A DNA stretch of 64,000 nt from Solimonas variicoloris DSM 15731 (GTDB lineage Bacteria > Pseudomonadota > Gammaproteobacteria > Nevskiales > Nevskiaceae), in contig NZ_KB907926.1 in the NCBI RefSeq assembly GCF_000382285.1, forward strand, positions 186,001 through 250,000, written 5' to 3'. A program made the position numbers and the translations under genes. This document shows, one piece after another, positions 27,330-37,965 of this stretch (positions are counted from its first letter, which is position 1; every line of letters starts with the position of its first letter). Under the pieces are notes generated by a model. The model had not been told where the DNA came from, made no database searches, and saw nothing but the letters and a program-made list of their open reading frames with translations.

Positions 27330-28161
27330 TATGGACGCCAACATGCAAACCCGTCCCAACGTCGAACTGACGAAAACCGTGCTCACCGAACCGATTGCCG
27401 AGGCCCTGCGGGAAAAGGTCACGATCCGCAACCTCAACTTCTACTACGGCGACTACCAGGCGCTGAAGGGCATTTCGCTGCCGCTGTACGACCGCAAGGT
27501 CACCGCCTTCATCGGGCCGTCGGGCTGCGGCAAGTCGACGCTGCTGCGCATCCTCAACCGCATGTACGACCTCTACCCCGGCCAGCGCGCCGAGGGCGAG
27601 GTGCTGCTCGACGGCGAGAACATCGTCGATCCGAAGACCGACCTGAACCTGCTGCGCGCACGCATCGGCATGGTGTTCCAGAAGCCGACGCCGTTTCCGA
27701 TGTCGATCTACGACAACATCGCCTTCGGCATCCGCCTCTACGAGAAGGTGCCGAAATCGGAAATGAACGACCGCGTCGAGGACGCGCTCAAGCGCACGGC
27801 GCTGTGGGATGAGGTCAAGGACAAGCTGCACGCCTCGGGCCTCGGCCTGTCGGGCGGCCAGCAGCAGCGCCTCTGCATCGCCCGCTCGGTGGCGGTGCGC
27901 CCGCAGGTGCTGCTGCTCGACGAGCCGACCTCGGCGCTCGACCCGATCTCGACCGCCAAGATCGAGGAGCTGATCTACCAGCTCAAGGTCGACTACACGA
28001 TCGCGATCGTCACCCACAACATGCAGCAGGCCGCGCGCGCCGCCGACTTCTCGGCGTTCATGTACCTCGGCGAGCTGATCGAGTTCGGCACCACCGACCA
28101 GGTTTTCACCAAGCCGCGCGAATCGCGCACCGAGGACTACATCACCGGCCGTTTCGGCTGA
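27319..28161 (+). CDS. pstB: Phosphate ABC transporter ATP-binding protein PstB
   Basis: This 280-residue ATPase powers phosphate import. Walker [10 protein letters not shown] is near residues 67-75, the Q-loop is in [19 protein letters not shown], the signature is [14 protein letters not shown], Walker B is [12 protein letters not shown] and the switch histidine is in VTHNMQQA. Three in-frame ATG codons (27319, 27331, 27343) could start it; GGA lies about 7 bases before the last. The gene ends the pst operon and is followed by a strong terminator. Confidence 0.95.
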   Translation: MPANMDANMQTRPNVELTKTVLTEPIAEALREKVTIRNLNFYYGDYQALKGISLPLYDRKVTAFIGPSGCGKSTLLRILNRMYDLYPGQRAEGEVLLDGENIVDPKTDLNLLRARIGMVFQKPTPFPMSIYDNIAFGIRLYEKVPKSEMNDRVEDALKRTALWDEVKDKLHASGLGLSGGQQQRLCIARSVAVRPQVLLLDEPTSALDPISTAKIEELIYQLKVDYTIAIVTHNMQQAARAADFSAFMYLGELIEFGTTDQVFTKPRESRTEDYITGRFG

Positions 28162-28207
28162 TCGCCACGCCGCGGCAACGCGGCGCATCGCGCGACGATT
28201 CACAAGC

Positions 28208-28236
28208 AGAGGCACGCATCGCGTGCCTCTTTTTTT
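28208..28236 (+). terminator. Rho-independent terminator of the pstSCAB operon
   Basis: AGAGGCACGC (28208-28217) and GCGTGCCTCT (28221-28230) form a perfect 10-base stem with an ATC loop, followed by six more Ts. It lies about 45 bases after the pstB stop. Confidence 0.95.
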
Positions 28237-28357
28237 GTGCCGGAGGACCTGCGCTGCAAGACGCGTCCGCTGCCAGACGCGGGCGCGCGGCGCCGCAAGA
28301 CCGGGCCGCATTCGAGGCGGCGCCGTCAGAAAACGCCGGCGGCACGGACTTTCCGGC

Positions 28358-29590
28358 TCAATCGAACAGCAGCGCCTCGCCGTCGCGGCGCGGCGCCGGG
28401 CACGCCGGCGGCACTGTCGCGCCCAGCGCCTGCAGGTCACGAACCAGCGCCACCCCGTTGCGGCCACCGGCCTTGGCGCGGTACAGCGCCACGTCGGCGA
28501 GCGCGACCAGCATGTCCAGCGTCATGTCCGGCTCGAGCACGGCGACGCCGATGCTGAGCGTCGGACTGGCGCCGTCGATCACGCCGCGCATCGCCTCCGA
28601 GAAACGCTGGCATAGCCGCGCGGCGACGCGCTCGGCCTGGGCGGCGTCGATGTCCTCGAGCAGCATCGCGAACTCGTCGCCGCCGTAGCGGCCGAGCAGA
28701 TCGCGGCCGCGCAGCTGCACGGCGGCGATCTGCGCGAAGCGGCACAGCGCCGCGTCGCCGGCGGCGTGGCCGCCGCGATCGTTGATGAGCTTGAAGTGAT
28801 CGAGGTCGACCAGCGCCATCACCAGCGGCCGTCCGGCCTGGCGCGCGGCGCGGACCCGGATCTCGGCCTGCTCGCGGAAACCCTCGCGATTGAGTGCACC
28901 GGTCATCGCGTCGGTACGCGCGGCGCGTGCCAGCGAGCGCTGCGTGCGCTCCATCGACATCATCATCAGGCTCATGTTCCAGCCGGCGTACGCCGGAACC
29001 AGCAGGAACAGCAGGAACGCGTGCAGGGCGTTGTGGCCCATGTAGTCGTCGCCGGCGCCGTAACGCAGCACGACGACGGCGCGCGCGAGGTTGACGAGCG
29101 TGCACAGCGCCATCAGGAACGCGCAGATCCAGGCGGCGATCGAACCGTCGCGGCGGGCGATGCGCACCGCCGCGGCGGCGGCGGCGGCCTCGAAGCCGGC
29201 GAGCGCGCAACCGACGATGACGATGCGCGCCGCCAGGTCGGCGCTGAGCGGCGACGGAATCGCCAGCACGGCGAACAGCGCCAGCACCGGCAGCGCCGCG
29301 GCGCGGATCGGCAGCGGCCGCCGATCGTAGGCCAGCAGGCCGAACCAGGCGACGGCGACCGCGGCAACCGCCACCGTATTGGCGACGGCGATCGACCAGA
29401 TCGCCGGCACATGGCCGCGCAGGCCGATCAGCAGCGTGCCGAGCGCAGCGCCGAGATTGGCCAGCGCCCACCAGCCGACGCCGTGGCTTTGCGGCCGCCG
29501 CAGATAGAACACGAGCTCGGCGACGCCCAGCACGACGCAGATCGCGAACATTTCCAGATACAGCGTGCGGGCGTCGAGCAGCATGACCAT
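28358..29590 (-). CDS. Membrane-bound diguanylate cyclase (GGDEF domain)
   Basis: The 410-residue protein has six or seven N-terminal TM segments (residues about 10-205) and a C-terminal GGDEF domain (about 225-390) with the intact active-site motif GGDEF (303-307). The product-inhibition I-site R294-x-x-D297 sits the usual five residues before it. It should make cyclic di-GMP from GTP. The membrane part has no recognised sensor name. It lies between pstB and phoR but on the opposite strand to pst. ATG at 29590 or 29584 could start it. Confidence 0.9.
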   Translation of the reverse strand: MVMLLDARTLYLEMFAICVVLGVAELVFYLRRPQSHGVGWWALANLGAALGTLLIGLRGHVPAIWSIAVANTVAVAAVAVAWFGLLAYDRRPLPIRAAALPVLALFAVLAIPSPLSADLAARIVIVGCALAGFEAAAAAAAVRIARRDGSIAAWICAFLMALCTLVNLARAVVVLRYGAGDDYMGHNALHAFLLFLLVPAYAGWNMSLMMMSMERTQRSLARAARTDAMTGALNREGFREQAEIRVRAARQAGRPLVMALVDLDHFKLINDRGGHAAGDAALCRFAQIAAVQLRGRDLLGRYGGDEFAMLLEDIDAAQAERVAARLCQRFSEAMRGVIDGASPTLSIGVAVLEPDMTLDMLVALADVALYRAKAGGRNGVALVRDLQALGATVPPACPAPRRDGEALLFD

Positions 29591-29690
29591 TCCGGCATTC
29601 TCGGCCGCTCCGGTGGCCCTGGCTACGGCGTCCTGCGACCGGCGCGATCGGGCGGATCAACGGCGCCCCGCGACGCCGGCGCCGACCGCC

Positions 29691-31121
29691 TCAGTCCGGA
29701 TCGGCGCCGCGCTCGGCCGCCGCCAGCGCCACACTGGCAGCGTCCTGCACGCGGTGCTGCGGGAAACGACAGATGAACGTCGAGCCGACGCCGACCTCGC
29801 TCTCGATCTCGAGCTTGGCGTCGAAGGCCTCGAGCGCATGCTTGACGATCGACAGGCCCAGGCCGGTGCCGCCGGAGGCGCGCGAGCGGCCGACATCGAC
29901 GCGGTAGAAGCGCTCGGTCAGCCGCGGGATGTCCTCCGGCGCCACGCCGATGCCGGTATCGGCCACGGCGAAGCGCGCGCCTTCGCCGGCGCGCTCCCAG
30001 CTGACGCGGATCGCGCCGCCGGCCGGCGTGTAGCGGACGGCGTTGGTCAGCAGGTTGATGATGATGCTGTAGAACTCGGTTTCGCCGCCGAGCAGCAGCA
30101 GGTCCGGCTCGACCATCTGCTCGAAACGATGCTGGCCCTTCGATACCGCTTTGGCCTCCTCGACCGCGCGCATCACCAGCATCGGCGCCTGCAGCAGCTC
30201 GTCGCGCATGTGCGCGCGGTCGGCCTCGAGCCGGGCCAGCTTGAGCATGTCGTTGATGAGCGCTTCCATGCGCAAGGCCTGGTTGCGCATCTCGAGCACC
30301 GGCGTGCGCCAGCCGGCCAGCGGCCCGGCGCCCTGCGCGTCCATTTCCATCAGGTCGAGATAGCCGCGCAGCACGGTCAGCGGCGTGCGCAGCTCGTGCG
30401 AAGCGTTGGCGACGAAATCACGGCGCGCCGCTTCCAGCTGCCGGCGCTCCGAGATGTCGCGGACGATCAGCAGCTTCTGCTCGTTGCCATACGGGATGAT
30501 GCGCAGCGACAGCATGCGGTTGCGGTTGATCGGCGACGGCGCCTCGGTTTCCAGCTCGAAATCGCCGGCTTCGAAGAATTCCGTGAAGCTCGGGTGGCGG
30601 ATCAGGTTCGGAATGCGGATGCCGAGATCCTGCGGCGCGCGCAGGCCGAGCAGCTGGTGGGCCGCGGTGTTGAACCAGGAAATCTCGCCGCGATCGGCGA
30701 GCACCACGGCACCGTCCGGCAGCGCCGCCGTCGACGCCTGGAACTCGGCCAGCATCAGCGCGAGCTTCTTCTTGCGCTTGCGGTTCTTGCGCTGCAAATC
30801 GATCAGCAGATCGAACACCTCGCCCCAGATGCCGCTGGCGTCCGGAAGGAAGTGCCGCTTCGGGGCATGCAGCCAGGCGCGCAGGCGGATCAGCTGGCGC
30901 AGCTGCAACAGGATGAAGCCCAGTACGGCGGCCAGCGCACCGAGCGCGGGATAGCCGAAGATCGCGCCGACGCCGGCGCCGATCAGGGCGATGACGGCGA
31001 GCTTGCCGATGCCGCGCCACCACAGTTCGGCGTACGGAAAGTCGTCCACCGCGCCGTTGCGCGGCGCCGATTCCGGCTGCGACGCACTCGCGGCCGGCCG
31101 TGTTGTCACCGGCCCTGTCAT
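29691..31121 (-). CDS. phoR: Phosphate regulon sensor histidine kinase PhoR
   Basis: The 476-residue kinase has two closely spaced TM helices (about 40-75), a charged segment, a PAS domain (about 120-225, DGAVVLADRGEISWFN), the phosphorylated histidine H242 in ANASHELRTPL, and the HATPase_c N, G1 and G2 boxes (NLLTNAVRYTP, VADTGIGV, GGTGLGLSIV). It phosphorylates PhoB when phosphate is low. It follows phoB with a 10-base gap. The N-terminal extension before TM1 (about 35 residues) is longer than in E. coli PhoR. Confidence 0.93.
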   Translation of the reverse strand: MTGPVTTRPAASASQPESAPRNGAVDDFPYAELWWRGIGKLAVIALIGAGVGAIFGYPALGALAAVLGFILLQLRQLIRLRAWLHAPKRHFLPDASGIWGEVFDLLIDLQRKNRKRKKKLALMLAEFQASTAALPDGAVVLADRGEISWFNTAAHQLLGLRAPQDLGIRIPNLIRHPSFTEFFEAGDFELETEAPSPINRNRMLSLRIIPYGNEQKLLIVRDISERRQLEAARRDFVANASHELRTPLTVLRGYLDLMEMDAQGAGPLAGWRTPVLEMRNQALRMEALINDMLKLARLEADRAHMRDELLQAPMLVMRAVEEAKAVSKGQHRFEQMVEPDLLLLGGETEFYSIIINLLTNAVRYTPAGGAIRVSWERAGEGARFAVADTGIGVAPEDIPRLTERFYRVDVGRSRASGGTGLGLSIVKHALEAFDAKLEIESEVGVGSTFICRFPQHRVQDAASVALAAAERGADPD

Positions 31122-31131
31122 CGTCGCGTGG

Positions 31132-31824
31132 TCAGACCTTTTCGGAGAAACGGTACCCGGAGCCCCGTACCGTCTGGATCATCTCATCATAGCCGAACGG
31201 CTCGAGTGCCTTGCGCAGACGGCGGATATGCACGTCGACCGTGCGCTCCTCGACATAGACGTTCTGACCCCAGACGCGATCGAGGACCTGCTCGCGCGTG
31301 TAGACCCGCTCGGGATGGCTGATAAAGAAATGCAGCAGCCGGTACTCGGTCGGCCCCAGTCGCACCGGCTGGCCCTTGGCGGTGACGCGCTGGCTGGCGG
31401 CGTCGACCTCCAGGCCGTTGATCGCCAGACGCTCCTCCTCGCCGCCCGGCATCGCGCGCCGCAGCACCGCCTGGATGCGGGCGATCAGCTCCGGATACGA
31501 GAACGGCTTGGAGACGTAGTCGTCGCAGCCGATATTGAGGCCGCGCACCTTGTCCTCTTCCTCGACGCGCGCCGTCACCATGATGACGGGGATGTCGCGC
31601 GTCATCGCCTGACTCTTCAGCTCGCGCGTCAGCTCGACACCGGACATGCCCGGCATCATCCAGTCCATCAGGATCAGGTCCGGGCGCTCGTCGGCGATGC
31701 GCAGGCGCGCTTCCTGCGCGCCCGAAGCCTCGACCACCCGGAAGTCGGCACGGCCGAGCGCGAAACGCAGCATCTCGCGGATCGGTGCTTCGTCATCGAC
31801 CACCAGAATGAGTTTTCCCTGCAT
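31132..31824 (-). CDS. phoB: Phosphate regulon response regulator PhoB
   Basis: The 230-residue OmpR-type regulator has a receiver domain with acidic pocket D10/D11, phosphoacceptor D54 (LILMDWMMPG), T84 and K106 (SKPFSY). The C-terminal winged helix has the family features YRLLHFFISHPERVYTREQVLDRVWG and VDVHIRRLRKAL. The ATG at 31824 aligns with the E. coli start and has GGAAAG 7 bases upstream; ATGs at 31830 and 31839 are also possible, but would leave a very short leader after the proposed promoter. Its own promoter has a PhoB box, so it is probably autoregulated. Confidence 0.95.
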   Translation of the reverse strand: MQGKLILVVDDEAPIREMLRFALGRADFRVVEASGAQEARLRIADERPDLILMDWMMPGMSGVELTRELKSQAMTRDIPVIMVTARVEEEDKVRGLNIGCDDYVSKPFSYPELIARIQAVLRRAMPGGEEERLAINGLEVDAASQRVTAKGQPVRLGPTEYRLLHFFISHPERVYTREQVLDRVWGQNVYVEERTVDVHIRRLRKALEPFGYDEMIQTVRGSGYRFSEKV

Positions 31825-31853
31825 CGACATGCTTTCCATTTAATGACAACGCC

Positions 31854-31887
31854 AGCATATGAACAATGGGTGACGTTTCGATGACAG
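31854..31887 (-). promoter_or_regulatory. PhoB box and -10 of the phoBR promoter
   Basis: CTGTCATCGAAACGTCAC (complement of 31870-31887) matches about 14 of 18 Pho-box positions, with a perfect first half-site. TATGCT (complement of 31854-31859) follows after exactly 10 bases. Transcription would start near 31847. This is the layout of an autoregulated phoB promoter as known in E. coli. Confidence 0.72.
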
Positions 31888-31957
31888 GCCTCCGCAAACA
31901 ATGCGATAGCGCGATGAAGCATTGAGCACCGCTATGCGGCGAATATGAATAAATGCT

Positions 31958-31986
31958 TTGACCTATCGGAAGACGCTGCTTAGCAT
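31958..31986 (+). promoter_or_regulatory. Candidate sigma-70 promoter of the peroxiredoxin gene
   Basis: TTGACC (31958-31963) and TAGCAT (31981-31986) are separated by 17 bases and lie about 84 bases before the peroxiredoxin start. They match five and four of six consensus positions. No OxyR-type site was recognised. Confidence 0.5.
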
Positions 31987-32069
31987 GCGTCGGCCGCGCT
32001 GTTGCCGCCCGTCCCTGCCGGCCGCCACAGGGCGTTTCTCCACATCTGCTGCCTGAGGAATTCCCCCGT

Positions 32070-33723
<1,654 letters not shown>

Positions 33724-33746
33724 ACACCGCCGACGCTGCGCAAGCG

Positions 33747-33776
33747 ACGCCCCGGATCCTTGATCCGGGGCGTTTT
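33747..33776 (+). terminator. Rho-independent terminator of trxB
   Basis: ACGCCCCGGATC (33747-33758) and GATCCGGGGCGT (33762-33773) form a perfect 12-base stem with a CTT loop, followed by TTTT. It lies 23 bases after the trxB stop. Confidence 0.92.
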
Positions 33777-33838
33777 GCTTTGCGCGCGCCCAAGACCGGC
33801 GGCGATAATGCGCAGGTCCGTATCATGACTGCGCGCCG

Positions 33839-34465
33839 ATGAGCGAAACCGACAACAAGATGCGGCTGTATCGCAACCTGGCCTCGCCGTACACACGCCG
33901 CGTGCGCGCCGTGATCGAGGAGCTGGGGCTCGGCGAGCAGATCGAGGAAATCGACGTCGATCCGTACAACCCGCCGGCGGAATTCCTCAAGATCAACCCG
34001 CTGTCGAAGGTGCCGGTGCTGATCACCGAGCAGGGCGAGGCGCTGCCCGACTCGAACCTGATCATGAGCTATCTGTTTACGCGCGGGCACGGGCTCGCCG
34101 CGCTGCCGAGCGGCGCTCGCCGCTGGGGCGCGCTGCGCCGCCAGTACCTGGCCGAGGGCATCATCGATGCGGCCGTGGCTTCGACCAACGAGAAACGGCG
34201 CCCCGAAGGCATCATCTACCAGGTCTTCCTCGACCGTCAGATCGTGGCGATGCGCCGCGCGATCGATCAGCTCGACGCCGAAGCCGCCGAACTCAGTCCG
34301 GAGACGCCGACCACGGTCGAGATCACCGTCGGCTGCGCGCTCGGCTACCTGGATTTCCGCATGCCCTACATCGAGTGGCGCAAGAACCACGACGCCCTCG
34401 CCGCCTGGTACGCGCAGTTCAGCGAGCGCCCGTCGATGCAGAAGACGGCGCCGCAGGCAGCGTGA
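33839..34465 (+). CDS. Glutathione S-transferase family protein, SspA-like
   Basis: The 208-residue protein has a thioredoxin-fold N-terminal domain (MRLYRNLASPYTRRVRAVIEELGLG, cis-Pro in SKVPVL, and LPDSNLIMSYL for the glutathione site) and an all-alpha C-terminal domain. It resembles both stringent starvation protein A and general GSTs. SspB, the usual sspA partner, is not next to it, so the SspA role is unproved. Its stop abuts or overlaps the following lipoprotein gene. Confidence 0.8.
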   Translation: MSETDNKMRLYRNLASPYTRRVRAVIEELGLGEQIEEIDVDPYNPPAEFLKINPLSKVPVLITEQGEALPDSNLIMSYLFTRGHGLAALPSGARRWGALRRQYLAEGIIDAAVASTNEKRRPEGIIYQVFLDRQIVAMRRAIDQLDAEAAELSPETPTTVEITVGCALGYLDFRMPYIEWRKNHDALAAWYAQFSERPSMQKTAPQAA

Positions 34466-34467
34466 CG

Positions 34468-34932
34468 ATGCGCCGGTCCGCCTGGCGTGGCGCGGCGCTG
34501 GCGCTGCTGCTGACGCTCGCCGCCTGCGGCGGCGGCGTGCGCCCGGATCCGGCCAATGACGGCACGCGGCGCGCGATCGTGCTCGAAGCGCTCGGCCAGA
34601 TCGGCCGGCCGTATCGCTACGGCGGCACGACCCCGGCCGGTTACGACTGCAGCGGTCTGGTGCAGTACGTCTACGCGCAGGTCGGCGTGAAAGTGCCGCG
34701 CACGACGCGCGAACAGCACGCCGCCGGTCGCCGGATCGACCTCGACGACGCGGTGCCCGGCGATCTGCTGTTCTACAGCTTCAGCGGTCGCGGCATCGAC
34801 CACGTCGCGATCTATCTCGGCGACGACGAGGCAGTGCATGCGCCGGCGAGCGGCCGCTCGGTGATCGTCGCCGGCGTGCACCTCGCGTACTGGCAGAAGC
34901 ACTTCGTCGACGCGGTGCGCGTGCTGCCCTGA
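34468..34932 (+). CDS. NlpC/P60 family lipoprotein, predicted peptidoglycan endopeptidase
   Basis: The 154-residue protein has a lipobox signal (LTLAAC, Cys20) and a single NlpC/P60 domain. The catalytic residues are C61 in YDCSGLVQYVY, H112 in DHVAIYLG and probably H124 in HAPASG. Such enzymes cut peptide bonds in peptidoglycan stems. It lacks an added binding domain, like E. coli MepS. ATG at 34468 or a GTG at 34462 overlapping the previous stop (GTGA) could start it; translation is probably coupled to the GST-like gene. Confidence 0.87.
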   Translation: MRRSAWRGAALALLLTLAACGGGVRPDPANDGTRRAIVLEALGQIGRPYRYGGTTPAGYDCSGLVQYVYAQVGVKVPRTTREQHAAGRRIDLDDAVPGDLLFYSFSGRGIDHVAIYLGDDEAVHAPASGRSVIVAGVHLAYWQKHFVDAVRVLP

Positions 34933-35006
34933 GCGGCGACGCGCCCGCCGCGTTGCGCTCGAATCGACGCGTCGTCGCCCGCCGGCACCAGGCCTCGCGC
35001 AACGAA

Positions 35007-35077
35007 AACGGCCGGACCTGCTGCTGCAGGTCCGGCCGTTCCGGCGCAAGCCGGCCGGCGCCACTCAGAGTGGCGCC
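35007..35077. terminator. Two tandem hairpins forming a bidirectional terminator
   Basis: The first stem pairs AACGGCCGGACCTG (35007-35020) with CAGGTCCGGCCGTT (35027-35040) over 14 bases. On the minus strand a TTTCGTT tail follows, serving the serine hydrolase gene. The second perfect stem pairs GGCGCCACT (35057-35065) with AGTGGCGCC (35069-35077). They separate the convergent NlpC/P60 and hydrolase genes. Confidence 0.82.
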
Positions 35078-35085
35078 GCGCGCGT

Positions 35086-36021
35086 TCAGGACTTCATCCA
35101 CGCCGCGCGCAGCTTGCGGCCGCAGACCGCGGAATCGACGTAGGCGCTGGTCGACAGCTTCTGGCGCGCGACGATGCCATAGGTGCTCTTGTCGGCGGAG
35201 ATCCACGGATAGAAGCCCATCAGGCCCGGGCTGCTGAACGCGCCATCGCCGTTCTGCGGATCGTCCTCGACCCAGTGGTTGATGCTGTAGTGCCAGGCCC
35301 ACGGCGCCGGGCTGTACGCGGCGTTCGCGCACTTGGTGCAGACCGGCTCGTAGCCGAGGAAGTCATGCATGCGCAGCTGTCCCGACAGGATCTTGCGCAG
35401 GAACGCACCGTAACCTGCCGGCGTGCCCTGCATGCCGCCAGCCGGCGACGGACTCGAGTAGGAAAGATCGACGTCGCGGCCGATGTAGCCCATGACCTCT
35501 TCGGTCATGCGCTGCGCCGTGTAGCCGCCGAGCCCGAGAACCTGCGCGAGCTTCTGGTCGTGGCCGGCGTTGTACGAAAACTTGCCGACGTCGGCGGCGA
35601 CGCGCATGCCGTTCTCGCGCTTGTTGAGGCAGTCGTCGGCGGTCTTGCTGAGCATGCAGAACAGCGGGTTGAGCTTGGTGTAGCCGGCACGCATCTCCAG
35701 ATACGAGAGCTGCTCAGCGCTCGGCTTGTTGTTGCGGCCGATCTTCTCGAGCACGTAGGCGCCCCAGACGAACTTCGATGCCGAAGCGATCTTCATTTCG
35801 CTGCTCGCCGAATACTCGGTGCCGACCGCGCCGCTGGCGAGCACGCCCTTGGCGTCGCCGATCTCCCAGTAGAAGTCGCCGAGCTTCTTGCAGTCGGCGT
35901 CGCCCTGCGCTGCGGCGGTGACGGCCTTGGCGCGGTCGGCGACCGACGCCGCCCGTGCCGGCAGACTGGCGCTGGCGAGGACGGCGGCGAGCAGGCAAAC
36001 GAGACGTAGACGCGGATTCAT
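35086..36021 (-). CDS. Secreted serine hydrolase with beta-lactamase-fold motifs
   Basis: The 311-residue protein has a signal peptide (about 1-24). Its motifs fit the penicillin-binding/beta-lactamase fold: S80-A-S-K83 (SxxK nucleophile), S149-Y-N151, and a C-terminal GLMGFYPWISADKSTYGIV region that aligns in style with the third motif of class C-like hydrolases. Six or more cysteines suggest disulfides. Whether it is an esterase, a carboxypeptidase or a weak beta-lactamase cannot be told. It neighbours L,D-transpeptidase genes. Confidence 0.7.
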   Translation of the reverse strand: MNPRLRLVCLLAAVLASASLPARAASVADRAKAVTAAAQGDADCKKLGDFYWEIGDAKGVLASGAVGTEYSASSEMKIASASKFVWGAYVLEKIGRNNKPSAEQLSYLEMRAGYTKLNPLFCMLSKTADDCLNKRENGMRVAADVGKFSYNAGHDQKLAQVLGLGGYTAQRMTEEVMGYIGRDVDLSYSSPSPAGGMQGTPAGYGAFLRKILSGQLRMHDFLGYEPVCTKCANAAYSPAPWAWHYSINHWVEDDPQNGDGAFSSPGLMGFYPWISADKSTYGIVARQKLSTSAYVDSAVCGRKLRAAWMKS

Positions 36022-36104
36022 CGGAACTCCTTGCAGGACCGGTTTGGCGCAACGGTAACGAAGCCCATGTCAGAAATCTGTCAGTGCGTACCGACAGCCC
36101 TGCC

Positions 36105-37751
36105 TCAGAGCGCGCGATCGAGCGCGGCGATCAGCGCCGGATCGCGATCGTACACGTCGGGCCTGAACGCTAGCCGTCCGTCGGCATCGACCTCAACCGT
36201 CCAGTAGGCGATCAGGATCGGCACCGGCTTGGGCAGGGAGACGTTCTGGGTCTGTTCGCTGGCCAGCAGCGCGTCGATCGCCGCGCGGTTCCAGCGCAGC
36301 GGATCATCGAACAGCAGCTCGACGAGCTCCAGTGCGCGTTCGACGCGGATGCAGCCGGAGCTGAAGGCGCGTTGCCGCGCGTCGAACAGCGCCTGATGCG
36401 GCGTGTCGTGCAGATAGACGGCGTACGGATTCGGAAACCGGATCGCGACGCGGCCGAGCGAGTTGTCGGCGCCGGCGTCCTGGCGCAGCGTGACGTTGCC
36501 GGGCCGGCTCCAGTCGATCGACGCCGGATCGAGCTCGCGGCCGCTGGCATCGAGCACGCGCAGGCGGTTGCGCTGCAGATAGCGGGGATCCTTGCGCAGC
36601 TTCGGCAGCACGTCCTCGCGCAGGATCGTCGGCGGCACCGTCCAGGTGGGATTGAAGGTGATGATGTTGATCGCCGATTCGAAGATCGGCGTGCTGCGGT
36701 AGGGCTTGCCGACCTGCACGCGCGAGCGCCACACGGCCTCGCCGTGGCGGTACAGCGCGATGCCATAGCCGGCGACGTCGACCAGTACGAAATCGCCGTC
36801 GGCGCGATGCAGCAGCCAGCGGCCGCGTTCCAGGTTGGCGCGCAGCTGCGCGATGCGTGCCGCCAGCGGCACGTTCAGCACCCGCAGCGTGGCGCGGCCG
36901 ACGACGCCGTCGGCGTCGAGATACTGCGCCGCCTGATAGCGCTCCACTGCTGCCTGCAGCTCGCTGTCGTACCGCAGGTTCTGCGCGTCGGCGGTCAGCG
37001 TCGCGCCGTCGAGCGCGAGGCGCTGGCGCAGCACCGGCACGCGCGCATCCTCGGCGCCGGGCTTGAGCGACGGACCGGCCGCGATCGCCGGCCAGCCGCC
37101 GGCCGCTTCGAGCGCGCGCAGCCGCGCCAGTGCCGCGCGCAGGCGCGCATAGATCGGATGCGCCGGCCGCGCTGCCGCGAACAGGCCGGCGAAATCGCCG
37201 CTGTCGACGGCCGCGGCGAACGCGCGCAGGCCGGCCTGCGGATCGATCGCGCGCGGCACGAAGTTCCAGTGCGTATCGAGCGTACCGGGCTCGACCTTGC
37301 CGCGATACAGATGCAGCAGCGCCAGCATCGCGCCGTGCGTCACGCGCCAGTCGTCGTCGGCCAGCGTCTGGCCCGACGCCGCCGTCGCTGGACGGTCGAC
37401 TTCGGCGAGCTGGTAGTCCGCCGGATCGAGACCGTCATCGGCCAGTCCGCGCAGTGCCGCCGCCAGCGCCGCACGCCGCTGCGGATCGGTCCATGCCGGC
37501 CGGCCGCCGCGCGCGTCGTAGAACAGCCCGATCGCCTCGTCGAAGCCGAGCGGCGGCGTGGCGCTGCCGGGCACCGCCGCCAGCTGCGCCTCGGCGCGCG
37601 TGCGCAGCGGCGCCGCGCGCGCCGCCAGCCGCTGCTGCGCGTCGGCGAGCACGGCGGCGTCCGCCGCCGCGGCGCGCGCGGGCGGTCCCGGCAGCGCGCA
37701 GACAAAGAAGAAAACGATGGTGACGGCCAGAGCGCGTGCGCGTCCGTGCAT
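36105..37751 (-). CDS. L,D-transpeptidase of the YcbB/LdtD type
   Basis: The 548-residue periplasmic protein has a signal peptide (about 1-28), a long N-terminal scaffold region, a peptidoglycan-binding-like domain (about 235-290, LDADGVVGRATLRVLN) and a YkuD catalytic domain with the nucleophile C467 in FSSGCIRVE and an upstream histidine in VYLHDTPHQALF. These enzymes form 3-3 cross-links in peptidoglycan or attach proteins. The length matches E. coli YcbB. ATG at 37751 opens the signal peptide. It diverges from the next transpeptidase-fold gene. Confidence 0.92.
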   Translation of the reverse strand: MHGRARALAVTIVFFFVCALPGPPARAAAADAAVLADAQQRLAARAAPLRTRAEAQLAAVPGSATPPLGFDEAIGLFYDARGGRPAWTDPQRRAALAAALRGLADDGLDPADYQLAEVDRPATAASGQTLADDDWRVTHGAMLALLHLYRGKVEPGTLDTHWNFVPRAIDPQAGLRAFAAAVDSGDFAGLFAAARPAHPIYARLRAALARLRALEAAGGWPAIAAGPSLKPGAEDARVPVLRQRLALDGATLTADAQNLRYDSELQAAVERYQAAQYLDADGVVGRATLRVLNVPLAARIAQLRANLERGRWLLHRADGDFVLVDVAGYGIALYRHGEAVWRSRVQVGKPYRSTPIFESAINIITFNPTWTVPPTILREDVLPKLRKDPRYLQRNRLRVLDASGRELDPASIDWSRPGNVTLRQDAGADNSLGRVAIRFPNPYAVYLHDTPHQALFDARQRAFSSGCIRVERALELVELLFDDPLRWNRAAIDALLASEQTQNVSLPKPVPILIAYWTVEVDADGRLAFRPDVYDRDPALIAALDRAL

Positions 37752-37965
37752 GTGCGGTCCTCGTGAGGGGCCGTCACGGTAGCGTCCCGGCCGGGCCCGG
37801 TCCATTTGGCGAATCCGCCGCCAGCCGGTACCATGCAGGCGCACCCGGCGGTCCGGCATCTTCGCATCGGACGCGATGGCCGCCCCGGATGCCCGTCCTG
37901 TTTCCCCCATGGTTGCGGTCGCGCCCCGGGCGCCAGCCGCACCGCCAGACACGGTGTTTTGAAAA

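Noticed and set aside
31843-31849. Extra TTGTCAT half-site downstream of the phoB -10
   Set aside because: It is not in phase with the 11-base period of the box and lies at the expected start of the transcript.
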